In this document: positions 25,501 through 36,321 of the stretch, piece by piece
Numbering within the stretch: the first letter of the stretch is position 1
Layout: each line of letters starts with the position of its first letter
Notes under the pieces: model-generated
Seen by the model: only the letters and a program-made list of their open reading frames with translations
What the model was told of the DNA's origin: nothing
The model's database searches: none
Program-made: the position numbers and the translations under genes
NCBI RefSeq assembly: GCF_019399895.1
Contig: NC_091866.1
Coordinates: 3,455,501 to 3,519,500, forward strand
Reading direction: 5' to 3'
DNA length: 64,000 bases
DNA from: Cardiocondyla obscurior
Lineage: Eukaryota > Arthropoda > Insecta > Hymenoptera > Formicidae

Positions 25501-26501
25501 TTATCGTGATCTACAAAGATCACTGCCGACAATCCAGCGCGTTGGCCGGCGCCTGTAGTTAGGTGCAGAATTATGAGACGAGAGATTTACTATCGTGAAT
25601 ATTCCAACGTGATTCAGTGAGAGATGGCTTTTTTATTCACTTCTACTTTTTATATTTATTCTCTTCGATCCGCGTATAAAACGGCGAAGACGGACTTCGC
25701 GGGATACGCTCGCGGTAGATTTATTCGCCGTTGCTCCTTGCATAGGTCTCGCGTACCTCTTTGAGAATCTCGAGCAATAGGGGCAGGCGTTGTAGGAAAG
25801 AAGATCGACATCCATCACCCGGTTAACCGGAGATAAGAGGAGCCCCGCTGGATGAGCTATCGGCGGCGCGCGATCCTCCACTTAGGAAAATACAATTGGA
25901 TGGTCGAAATAAATTCTCGCGGCCGTTCGGCGAGCCTCCCCTTAACGTCGCCCCTTTTCACAGTATTTGTTTTCCGAAGTTGGAACCGACGATGTCGGTA
26001 TATCACCGGGAGTTCCCTCGGAGTTCGATTCGACGGAAGCGGAAAGATAAAAATACTCGATAAACTTAAGGAACGAGCTCGCACGGCCGTTGCCGAAAGC
26101 GAGAACGATCGTCAATTACAGTAAAATACGAACGATGTGCCAAAGAGATTGCGTTGCCATCACGGATTTAGATATCATATTTAAGATATGAAATATCTAC
26201 TTTTGGATTTTTATAAAGTATATAAATAATCTAATTCTTAAATTTTTTTTTTTTTTTTTAATATTTAATCGGTAATTGTTAAACACGATAATTATGAATT
26301 AATTATTAAAGCTAAAATACTGTTTACTTATCCATGCAGTAATTCTAAAATATTTTCTTTATAAATTAAAAAAGATTTCTTTGTTTAATATAAATAAAAA
26401 TAGAGCCTCACGTTTTATCTTAAATCCGCTTCAACCCGTTAATCGTCGAACAAGATCACTTACATTCGGGGCCGATCGCATTTGCCGGGTTCTAGGAGGA
26501 A
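22516..26501. other. non-coding stretch with a very AT-rich core
   Basis: No gene recognised. The segment 23640-24060 is almost all A and T, with several T and A runs and repeated TATTTTATT-type words; it is the lowest-GC block in the window. CpG-richer sequence lies at 23150-23400 and 25660-26110. All frames are under about 115 codons and unfamiliar. Confidence 0.5.
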
Positions 26502-26525
26502 AAATCTCTCACCGAGGAGAGATTT
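26502..26525. repeat. perfect 9-bp hairpin, AAATCTCTC / GAGAGATTT
   Basis: AAATCTCTC at 26502-26510 pairs fully with GAGAGATTT at 26517-26525 around the loop ACCGAG. The flanks do not extend the stem enough for a miRNA precursor, which would need a stem of roughly 25-30 bp. Confidence 0.8.
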
Positions 26526-29319
26526 CCGCGAGCGAGTCAACGAGGAGACGGGCACGGATCGCAGAACGGGCGAACAACAGCAACGAGAGCCAGGAAAGGG
26601 AGAATTAGGCACTCGGGCCGAATCAGCGTTTATCGCCCCAACAAGCCGGCTTTTAATGGGCCGCTCGAAAACTGGGCGAAATAATCCGCGGCCCCTCTGG
26701 CTAGCGGGGGATGTCGGTCGAAGGTTTAGGGAAGGCAACGAGCCAGAGGGGTGACTGGCAGACCCTCCGAGGCCGACGACAATACCTTACGGTTCGGCGC
26801 ACTCTTGGCTTCGGGATCGACGGGCTTGAATCCCGAATAGCGGCTCGATGTCGCGTTCTCTGTTTAAACTAGACACGTGGCTCCGTTTACGCGGTTCGAA
26901 GGGCGATACAGACGGTTCGTTTGTGCGCCCGGGCCCCGTCCTTTGAAAACCAAAATCAAATACATTATTCCGGACTCGATCGGCGCCCGCGGGAGCCTCC
27001 TATTGTTGTACGCTGTCAGCCTGGAAGAGATCGCGCGACTTTATTGGCCGGCCAACAATCGCTACTATCGTCACCATCCTAAAGCTAACGCTTTTCTAAT
27101 TAAGTATCTTGCCGTGACTCGCCTTAGCTATAGATATACGTGATATTCGAAGGGGGAATTAATTTTATCTCAGACGCCGGTGCTTTAATCCTCGTTGATT
27201 CGTCGAATACAGAAACGCGGTCGCGTTGCGATTTGACCGAAATAATCGAATGTTAGATTGTGCTCGCAATTGATATGAAATAAAAATATTATTAATTTAT
27301 CTCGCAAATAAATAGATGAAAAATGGTTAATTTATTTGCAATTGTAATCTAAAATTCAGTAATTGTTACTTCGCGTCATTAAATATCCATCGTCATCAAA
27401 ATAAATCAACGATAAATACAAAACGTTAAAAAATTTATTAACAACGTTAATATTATCATATCAATGGCATGCACATTTAAACAGTAGTGTGTAATGAGTT
27501 AATATAATTTTAATTACCTCGTCAAATTCATTCGAATTTAGCGTCGACCGAAGTGCCCCCTCCGCACTTTTTTATACGCATTCTATTATTATACTATTAT
27601 GATTTTAATAATAGAAGCGTGCAAATTAATTACGTTTTACCCAAACGCATTATTACATCGAGCTCCGCCGTCGCGAAAACGATATTTAAAATCGAGCACG
27701 CTATTATTTTAAACAAGCATTTAAATATTACCCACAGTTTAGAATTTTAATCCTACGCCGCGAATAAAGATTTAGGTTTCTTAAAATATTTAAAAGACCT
27801 TGTTACACATATATCTTCCTCGTTTAATACGATAGCGGAATCGATTCCGGGAGTCGCGATGGAGAATCGTACACGTACGTCTAGTACGAAGACAGTACGT
27901 AACATCGGGCGGGCATTTCATCGCGAGTCCATTATCATATGGCGGAGTTGGCAATCCTCCCACGTTGCTCTGCAGTTGAATTGCGAGGTCGGCTTCTCGG
28001 CCGCCGCCGCCGACGCCGCAAGATACGACTCTCGCTCTCGCCACCCCCGGGTAACGCACAAAAAGACACTCTGAATGGAAACTTCGCGGCATTAGGGGAC
28101 AATTGGGCCCTCCGTCGTCACGTTATTATTCCCGCCACCGCCGCGGAGGCCGGAGCACTCCTGAAATTGCTAGAATTTATGGACTCAGCCGGGAGAGCGA
28201 GAGACGAGCGCGGGGAATGAGCGAGCGAGCGAAAGGAGCCTGGTGAACTTTTCTTCTTTCGGACGACGCTTACGGTCCTCTTTTTCGACGAACCCGACGA
28301 ATTCGCGTCGTCTTCTCGGTCTCGCTTTAACCGCCAAGACGAATGATCGCTGTTCACGAGGCAACGATCGTATCGAGAAAATGGTCGTGGACCAAGACCC
28401 GTTCTTATCGCATTCACGGATTTTAACGAAAAATTATAAGATTTGTTTTTTTCTTTTTTTTTCTTTTACTTAAAATTTGAAGAAAATTTCAGATTTAATT
28501 TGGCTTATTTTATTTTTTTAAATCTATAGTATATATTTTTTTTATATTTGATTTTTATCTTTTTTTTTTCTTTTTGGTGATCTAGATTGTGTATCATCTT
28601 TAATGTGTTTCCTTTCAATTAAAGCATACAAAGGAAGGCTCTTCCTTCCTTATCAATTGGTCGGCACGACTTTCGACTCTTTTTAAGTACTTCCGAACTC
28701 CTCTCAATGAGCACCATTTGAATCGCGCAATTCGCCATAATACGAGTATCACTGCCGGTTTATAAGTCGTTCATCGGCCTGGGGAAACTTTTCCGTGAGC
28801 GAGTAACGATAATGCGACGGCGGTAGCGGGTGTTCGAAAGAAGGAAAACGGCAGTTTCGATGCTTAAGTTGTTGTCGCCGCGCCGCCAAGGAAACCCCTT
28901 GAGAATTCGTCGGGAAGATGGCGTTTCTCCCCCGATACCCGAGATTCGCTGTTGTACGTGTGTTTGTACAGTATTAAAACTTGAAACTCACCCGGTGCTC
29001 TTCCGGCGAGAGAGTCTTAAGCTGCCTTTCCTTCTGTGCCACGAAAGTTTTCTGCTGTCCTCCTTTCGGTATTTATGTTGCGCGTATTTCGAAAGCTTTT
29101 GTCCGCCCGAGCAAGTTGCAAAGCTCATTGGGGTAGTTAAACACATTTGTCAACGTCGCGACCGATTTATATTTTGCGCCTGTGACAGTAATGTACACGT
29201 GACAAAAATCGCGAAAGGACAATATTTGCGGCGGCGAAAGCACGAGCGATTTTGAACTGTTGTCTTGTGCGGCGGAAATGCGCTGTTACTTGCGAATAGT
29301 CTCCAAATATTTAGCCATT
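26526..29319. other. non-coding stretch, CpG-rich then AT-rich then CpG-rich
   Basis: No gene recognised. The CpG-rich part (26530-27100) has complementary frames on the two strands. It is AT-rich at 27240-27540 and 28440-28620. A (GCC)n run at 28000-28019 gives a Gly/Ala-rich reading in several frames. A 141-codon plus-strand frame (28830-29255) has no recognisable motif. A minus-strand donor-like CCGG|GTGAGT at 28991 has no acceptor upstream of it. Confidence 0.5.
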
Positions 29320-29345
29320 AAAAAAAAAAAAAAAAAAAAAAAAAA
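29320..29345. repeat. poly-A tract, A26 (longest homopolymer seen)
   Basis: A run of 26 A. The bases after it begin ACTGTTG, and ACTGTTG also occurs at about 29257, some 60 bases before the run. An 8-base match including poly-A edge bases is too weak to call a target-site duplication. Confidence 0.9.
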
Positions 29346-30700
29346 CTGTTGAATCAGTTTCAAGTAGTCGGTATAATAGTTTCGTGCATTATGCAAGAAT
29401 TAAGAAATAAATTCTTTAATTAATACCTATTAACGTAACGCATTAATTATTTGGGCGCGTATTTATCTAATGGCTGCTCAAATTCTGCCTCGTGTGTTCA
29501 TAAACGCGTCTTCAATTACCGTAAAATTACATTTTTCTAATGCTCAATCGCCTGTATCCGAACAATTAGGTCAGTGGTACAAATAATCCATTAAATTTCC
29601 GATATATACGATTTCCAATTTCTATACAAGCTAGGACTAAAAATAATCGGCTCGTACGTCCTCGTCGTGACGAATATGACTTTTGAAAAATGGACCTATC
29701 GACCGAATTAATACGGATCAGCTGGATTTCATTGATCACAACCAAACTCACTTCTTTTTCCTTTAACCTTCGCGAAATACTTTTGTTACTCAAATTAATT
29801 TTACTTATATATTATAATTCAATAATTATTACGAAGTATCTACAATAATTAGCATTTAATTAAGTAATAAAATCGAAGAAAAATATTCATGAAAATTTAT
29901 TAATTTTTTTTTTTTACTTTATCTTTTAATTTTTAATATATTCAATTATTTTTCTTCTCTCCCTTTTTTTTTTTTATTATTTCTGAAAGTTTAAAATAGT
30001 TACGTCGTATTTCTCGACTGAATCACCAATTTATTCGTGACGCTATCTATATTCTTTTTATTATTATATCGTGTGTTTTAAGATAACGTATTGCCCACGC
30101 ACACTCACGTACGCAATGCTCTATTATATATTATATTCCAAGGCTTTTCCACGAAGCCGACTGCCCCTGGCGCACATTTTTCTCGCAATATTTCTGTGGA
30201 AGGATCGGACGTTATGGATTTCGGAAGTGGGCACTACATTAGAGAGAAGGGCAGCTCAGTTTCTTGCTATCTCTTAGTCGTTTCCATATTTATGGCCAGT
30301 GATCTATTGAGTTCGCCCACGTTCGTTGTGAAAAATTCGATGGGTAAGCGGATGCTAAGTAGCTCTCGAAACTCCATGCGAGGGAAGTCGAACGAACGTC
30401 TTCGCATCGTAAAAGTACTTTTATCGATCGCTCGCGGCGCTAGGATTAAAGACTATTTACGGAGGAGCGAAATTTGACAATATTTCACCTGGCGAATCGC
30501 ATACGAAACGAAACGCGTGGTATGCACGTGCGCCAGAAATCCCGCTTAATGAAATGTCAATATTCGCGACTTAGGTTTTAGTCTAACAGCGTCCACGTTA
30601 CTGTCAAACCAGGTTCACGCTCGGTCCGTAGTTTTGCCACTTCTGTTTTGAGGACAAACGGCGAAGGCGGATTTATGGGTTCGCAGACGATGGGAATTGC
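29346..30700. other. non-coding stretch, AT-rich
   Basis: No gene recognised. It is T-rich at 29900-29990. Two overlapping plus-strand frames (68 and 128 codons) at 30071-30477 are in different frames over the same DNA with no familiar motif. Confidence 0.5.
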
Positions 30701-30850
30701 GAAAAGAGGATGAAAGAAAGCGAAAGATAGAAAGAAGAAGAGACGAAGAGTAAGAAAGGGAGCGAGATAGATAGAGAAAATGGGGGAGGGATACAGAGGG
30801 AGCGAGAAAGAGGGCAAAAGATGGCGAGGGACAGGGAGAAGGACAGGAGA
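30701..30850 (+). repeat. 150-bp purine-rich (GA) tract
   Basis: The plus strand is dominated by G and A for about 150 bases, with AAAG, GAGA and GGGAGG words and few pyrimidines. Such tracts can form H-DNA triplexes. The complementary strand is a Ser/Leu/Pro/Phe-rich reading in two frames (110 and 100 codons), which is a composition artefact. Confidence 0.75.
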
Positions 30851-32040
30851 CTTGCTGCGACAATATTTCACGAACTTCCGTCTCTTGCCCGGTAAGATTA
30901 AATAATGCAAATTGCAATTACAGAAAGCAACGCGAATTCGTCTCTGTCGTTACGCCACTCCTCTCCGAGAAACGATTAAAGCGTAATGAGATGACGTCCG
31001 TTGGATTCGAAAATATCCTCTTCGAGATGTGTCTCTTTCCTACACTAAATGAAACGCGAGGGGGCTCTAACGCTGGATTTTCTCGCAGTCGTGGTTTGAC
31101 ATTATTAGAATTTGACTCAGTTTCGAAACTAATTTCTGGATATACATATATATTAGCTCCGTGAAATTCAAACCTTTGTACGTACCTTTCTTGAACAGTT
31201 ATTTACAATACTTCCAGGTATAATAAAAAAAATAAAAAGTCACGTAATCGGGTAACAAAAATCGGTGAAAAATATCCAGGAGCAAATACAAATAAAAGCA
31301 ATATAAAAATAAAAATTTAGAACCTAGCGAATAAAAAAATAATTTTTATTTTTTATTTTCTTTTTTTTTATTTTTTTATTCTTTTTTTTTTTTAATGTAA
31401 CGAGCAAATCCTCCCTTAGGGCACTCGTGGATATTTCACATCGAAAAGTTAAACCGCATCGGCGGGGAGTGCATCCTGCGCGAAGCGGAATAACGGGGCG
31501 TACGGCGGGGTGAAAGAACGGAGCTGTCTGCCTCGCGTCGTGGAACCCTTGAGGCTTCGGCTACGTTCTGCAGCCGCTCTTTCTTTCTCTTTTTCTCTCG
31601 CTTCGTTTTTCTACATCCGTTCGATTCTCCTGTTCATCCCTTGAGGCTGCGTAACACGTGCGAGTGAATCGCGAGGGTGGTTTTGAAGGCGACGGCTATA
31701 GGAGCGCGGAGGCTGAGGGATCCAGAGACGGGGAAAGGTTGAAAAGGTGGTCGGGAATCGCGCAAGAGTAACTGCTAGTAACAATGTTTTCTCACCCCTT
31801 TGCGTTTTAGCGGCAAGAGAAAGAGCAGAAGAGATGAGGGAAGGGGGAGAGGGGGGGGGGTGTGAGCAGGCTGTCCTCGCGCGCGTTGCTACCCCACGTG
31901 GGACCGCGCTTGCTTATACACCCTCCGCAATCAATTTCGTCAATACTGCTTGTTGCGGACGAGGTATGAAGCGGAGTTGGGGGAAGAGAAAAGGGGAATG
32001 GAAAGAGGGTCGCTGTCTCGCCCGCGGCATGCCTCTTGCC
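30851..32040. other. non-coding stretch leading into the duplicated segment
   Basis: No gene recognised. It is low-complexity A-rich then T-rich at 31220-31395, with TTTTTATTTTT and its complement close together. It is CpG- and purine-rich at 31440-32030, including a G-run cluster at 31838-31860. A 147-codon plus-strand frame (31747-32190) spans this purine-rich DNA and runs into the first duplicate copy. Confidence 0.5.
31838..31860 (+). other. G-quadruplex motif on the plus strand
   Basis: GGG (31838-31840), GGGGG (31843-31847) and G10 (31851-31860) are separated by loops of 2 and 3 bases. The G10 run can supply the remaining two tetrad runs, so the canonical pattern is met. Confidence 0.6.
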
Positions 32041-32194
32041 CTCTTCGTATTCTCGTCCCCCCGTACCCTTGTCGCTTTACGAGAGGGGCGGTTGATGGAT
32101 TTTTACGTTCGAACGGTGGCGCGACACCGAAGTCATCGAGACCTTTTGTTTCCGACTCCCGCTCGAGTTTTGATTAAAGGTATTATGTAAGTAG
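32041..32194 (+). repeat. diverged duplication, copy A
   Basis: Matches copy B (32557-32748) in the same order and orientation. The blocks are CTCTTCGTATTC (12/12); a block from TTGTCGC through the word TGATGGATTTTTACGTTCG (17/19 in that word); TTCCGACTCCCGCTCG (15/16); and AAGTAG after exactly 23 further bases in both copies. After the TACGTTCG word both copies have a hairpin, here CGGTG/CACCG with a GCGCGA loop at 32114-32129. No coding frame is preserved between the copies, since a single-base indel shifts the reading. Confidence 0.6.
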
Positions 32195-32556
32195 CGCCGG
32201 AGCAGTAAGACTGCAAAGTGGGGGAGGAGAAAGGGGTGAAAGTGATGGGCGAGGGCGATTAAGTTCCACGGCGAGGATGATCGAAAGTTCCGGGATTTGA
32301 TGAGTTTTCAATCTCTCGTTCTTTGTGCTCTGCCCGCAAAATAGTATAACGTTTTTACGTGCAATTTTTAAATTAATAAAGTTTATAACTGTGTTTTTTT
32401 TGCGAATAAAGAAAGATAATTAGACGTACAAACATTTTCTTTAATTAGATTAATTTTATTTAGAATTTAGAAATTTTTTTTTTTTGTTTAATGTAAATGC
32501 GAATATTAGGAATAACTTTTAACGTTTCTTTTTTTTGTGATATCTTAGAAATATCA

Positions 32557-32748
32557 CTCTTCGTATTCGGCGCTTTATCTCGTCGATTCGTCTGTTGCGT
32601 TCGAGAAGGGTCGAGTGATAGATTTTTATGTTCGTGCTGCAGCACCAATCCCTTTATTTCCTCCCCTCTGCGCTTTTATATCAAATCCACTTACACTCTT
32701 ACGTTCCGATTCCCGCTCGGATCGTAATTAATATTGCCATACAAGTAG
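32557..32748 (+). repeat. diverged duplication, copy B
   Basis: Counterpart of copy A with colinear blocks at 32557-32568, 32592-32634, 32704-32719 and 32743-32748. The hairpin position is taken by a perfect 12-bp palindrome, GTGCTGCAGCAC (32634-32645). Copy B is about 31 bases longer between the hairpin and the third block, owing to a pyrimidine-rich insert. A weaker third match (GAGCGATAAATTTTTTATTT) lies at 33142-33161. Whether this is a dispersed family or a one-off tandem duplication cannot be told from the window. Confidence 0.6.
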
Positions 32749-33213
32749 CTGCATCGAAAAAAGATCGTACAGATATTGAAGAATTATTGCTCGGTAGGGA
32801 ACGGTACTTCTGTTGTAATATGATATAAATAACACAGTAATTTTACAATCGACGTGTTTTAGTAATAAAAAAAAAAGAGAAGAAAAAATATGATAAATAA
32901 CTAAAAAGTAAAGTGGTTGTGGATTTTCCAATATCTACGAATAAATTTGACTTCATTAAATAAGAGATTAAGTATAAATGTTAATAAATTAAATAATTCG
33001 TTAAATCTTTTAACTAATTTAGAACAACGAGGGGAAGATATTTATAATATAGTAAAAATCTAGGTATGGCAATATATTAAAAAAACATTTTTTGCCGAGA
33101 TCCACGATATCTTCTTTTTATGGTTTTGAATATAAGAGATAGAGCGATAAATTTTTTATTTGTACGGATTTTCTTTACGCCGGAAGTAAACTGTCTATAT
33201 CATATTTATATGA

Positions 33214-33235
33214 TTCTCTTCCTTTAGGAAGAGAA
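33214..33235. repeat. perfect 9-bp hairpin, TTCTCTTCC / GGAAGAGAA
   Basis: TTCTCTTCC (33214-33222) pairs fully with GGAAGAGAA (33227-33235) around a TTTA tetraloop. It lies about 50 bases after the possible third copy of the duplicated word. No function assigned. Confidence 0.8.
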
Positions 33236-34097
33236 ACAATTTACTCCACTAATACGCAGGTTCGTGCCTATAAATATTATTGCAAGGTTTCGGTCTGTAG
33301 GGTGACCATAACATTTCCCATGATGCTCTTGAAGATCTCGAGAAATGATGCTTTTCAGTAAAATAACACCCCTGCGGGCATCTCGGACCCCGAACCTTCT
33401 ATTCTTTCTCCGACGCCCTTAGATAATTGGACTTCATGATCCCGTGCAAATACAACGATAATAAAATCATCCTCGCTCAGTGAAAAAAAATTGATTGACG
33501 TAAATATAATAATAAAAAATGTACTTGCAATAAAAAAAAAGAAAGCAAGTGATAAAACATTAAATATTTTAACTTCGTAGATAGATGCATTAAATAAATT
33601 TCTCGTTATCTTCTCAAGTGAGGTTTTATGTTAATAAAATTTTGTTGTCGACTGTTGATTTTTTTTAAAAAGTTTTATCCCTTTAATAATCCACGAATAC
33701 TAAATTGCGACTGAAAAGTTACAGCGGTAACAATAGCTCTTGAGAACTCGCGATATACTCGGATTAAGGTGGCGTTATTTTTTTTTCTTTTTCTTTCACG
33801 CATCCCTCACGTAAATATCGATTACCCCGTTTATCCGGATCATCCCAGCAGATTGAAATTACTGTCTCGGCTTTTGGAGATCGGCTAGCAGCCATTTTAT
33901 CGGTATAAACATAAAATTGGCTCGACTGCAATAAAGAATCTCCTCGCCCGCGTTCTACTTCGACCCCAGTGTTCAATGTATCGAAAGTTAATAACACACT
34001 TCGGTGTAAAAATAATCATAAAACTGATAAAATTATTTTATGCCACTCTTACGTCTACATTTCTACTTATCAGCTACGAGTATCGTGAAATCACGAG

Positions 34098-34132
34098 TCT
34101 TTATTCGCTCTTTATTCGCTCAAAAAATGAGC
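34098..34132. repeat. 11-bp tandem duplication plus adjoining hairpin
   Basis: TCTTTATTCGC is present twice in direct tandem (34098-34108, 34109-34119). GCTCA (34118-34122) then pairs with TGAGC (34128-34132) across an A5 loop. This is consistent with replication slippage at a hairpin. Confidence 0.75.
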
Positions 34133-36176
34133 TCTTTTTGTCGCAACTCTAAATTGTTTATAACGGGCGTGAAATTTCGCGGTCGCCGGTCGAGCGGGTC
34201 CTGAACTGGTTTCTGCGACCGCGACGAAATGGAAATGGCCGGCACGATCAGATAGTCACGCACGATAATGTCGCCGAGAGCGTTCGTCAGGACCTTACTG
34301 ACCGTGTGAAGGGTTCCTTAAATGCGTCAGGATTTCGTAGATGAGTGCGCACGAGTTATGATGGCTTGTACGGCTTCAGAATGTGACATTGTGAGAATAC
34401 GTTTCGAACATTGTGGGTGTAAACCGCGAATTTATATTTCAAAGATTTATTTTCGCTTCTTTTTTTTCTTTTTAATTTTTTTTTAATATGTCAAGTAACG
34501 CAATACTGTTTAAAAAAATTGGAATATATGTTTAGCTTATTATCTTAAAGAAATTAACATTTTTTTTATTAGGTGATTAACGGGTGATAGTACTGACGAG
34601 ACTTGATCTTTTCGTACAAGAAAAAGCTCTACGACGAAAGCATAACGCAAGGAAAGTAATCTATGCGACGACATACTTTCTGAATAAACGACAGCTTTGC
34701 CAGTGCTTTATTTTTAATAGCACATTGCCGGGAATCTCTAAACCGCTTCATGGCTCGTAATTCTGACGAGGAAGCTATTATCCGCCGATACCATTATGCA
34801 CGATACTGTCCGTCGGTCAATCGCGAAATCGCTCCACTGTCGCGCGAATAAACGCGCGGGACTGGCACGTTTCAATTACTCGTCATTACGAATCGCGCCC
34901 GGCAACGAAATTACAACATCGCCCGACACGTAAATAAATCCGATCGCGCGCGAATTACTCGCCGTGTTTCCCCGCTTCAATTGAGTTTTTGCGTGGTATA
35001 TAAAAAAAAAAGAAAAAAAAAAAGGGAAATCATACACGCATGCCAGTCGTGTCGCGCGGTATCATATTTTATCCATAAATCAAACGAGCACTCTCGCGAG
35101 CTTCGAATCGAGTTTGGATTTTGTAACGCGCTAAAAAAATTTGTCGCAAATTTTATTGTCTTATCGTAGCTAAAAAAAATTACAAGTTGCGCGTAATTGT
35201 TGATTTTTTTTTCTTGCTGCAGCATTAAGATTGCTGCGACAATTTATACAATTCTTAAAATTAAAAAGCAACGGCACGTTAAATTTTGATGACGCACACA
35301 ACGGTAAATAAATTTCTACAACATTATGCGCGGCCGTAATTATTAAATTAAATTAATATATGTATATTTTTATTTGCGGTGGAAATAATTTTTATCGCTA
35401 TTGGCGTTTAACGCAAGTATTTCGAAAGGGCAATGTATCAAATAATATATTTCCTTATCACTTTCTACATCCTTGCGCATACCTTCCCGCGTGCTTCCGT
35501 CACAATCGCTTTCCACCGAACAAATCGCGACCAAATCTCACTTGATTTACGAAAGTTACTCAAACGTAAAAGAATCCGCTTTACGGCACGCGTGGCCGAT
35601 CATCCCTTCGCTCGCGGCGATCGGGAGGAAGAATTCCGGTGGCAATCGCGATCAGTAGTTGGCGGAGTTGCGTGTCCATTAGATGATTGCCCGGATGCGT
35701 GAGGAATTATCGCGGAACATCCGGCGCTCTATCAAGAGAAAGCACAATCGCTCGACTCTGATCCACGATCGGATCCGCGTGATCGGAAAGGGTTGAGGGA
35801 GGAATGCCGGGCGGAATGTTACACAGCGAGGGTGCGTAAATACGTTACCGCAGTACCGCCGATGTTTGTACGTACGAGGATATAAACAAACATGCGTCTC
35901 CACGTATTACGAATCGCCATTTATGAAATTAAATTTCCTGCTCCTGTGGGCACTCGGTCGTAGCCAGCTTGTTAAATCTTGCTGGCCAATAAAATTCTTT
36001 TTCCGTTCTCGTTGTTTATTCTTGATCGGATTACTCTTACGTCGATCCCTTGTTCTTATTTATTGTTAGACTGATCGAGCATTATTAGATTGGCTTTATT
36101 TTTTTTTTAATTTTTAATTAATTTATATTTTTATTTTATTTTAATTGGAAATAAAAATAAAATTATATATTTTTAG

Positions 36177-36321
36177 CGTACGCGATTACGGTAGACACGC
36201 ATTATTTGCAAATTGTTATCCCGATAGATTTTACATGCAATTTAGAGAAGCATTAGTACGACAACGTTACGGTACATTGCCGATCCTTTCATGTATGATC
36301 GTTAATAAAGAGGACGGGAGG
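36177..36321 (+). other. possible internal exon, 145 nt, unidentified
   Basis: The segment follows an AT-rich lead-in ending TATATATTTTTAG (AG at 36175-36176) and is followed by AGG|GTGAAT at 36322. One base plus 48 codons is open (start phase needing two upstream bases, ending on a codon boundary). The reading begins VRDYGRHALFANCYPD and ends IVNKEDGR. It has a mixed, globular-looking composition and no low-complexity bias, unlike most frames here. The same frame stays open to 36417. A second plus-strand frame follows at 36471-36761. I recognise no domain, and the donor is only fair. Confidence 0.18.

Larger units (their letters stand above)
32749..36176. other. non-coding stretch, AT-rich
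   Basis: No gene recognised. A-rich runs lie near 32868-32890 and 33481-33545, with T-rich segments at 33775-33797, 34455-34490 and 36096-36150. A strong acceptor-like sequence at 35204-35222 (long T tract, CTGCAG) is not followed by a donor within a plausible distance. Frames are short and unfamiliar. Confidence 0.5.

Noticed and set aside
28830..29255. 141-codon plus-strand frame, and a minus-strand CCGG|GTGAGT donor at 28991 with an open lead-in
   Set aside because: The plus-strand frame has no recognisable motif. On the minus strand an in-frame stop lies about 30 codons upstream and no pyrimidine tract precedes any AG.
29256..29351. Possible retroposed insert: ACTGTTG before and after a segment ending in A26
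   Set aside because: The match is only about 8 bases including poly-A edge bases, and the 60-base body resembles no known SINE or transcript.
30578..30917. 110- and 100-codon minus-strand frames rich in Ser, Leu, Pro and Phe
   Set aside because: They are direct translations of the purine tract at 30701-30850 in two frames.
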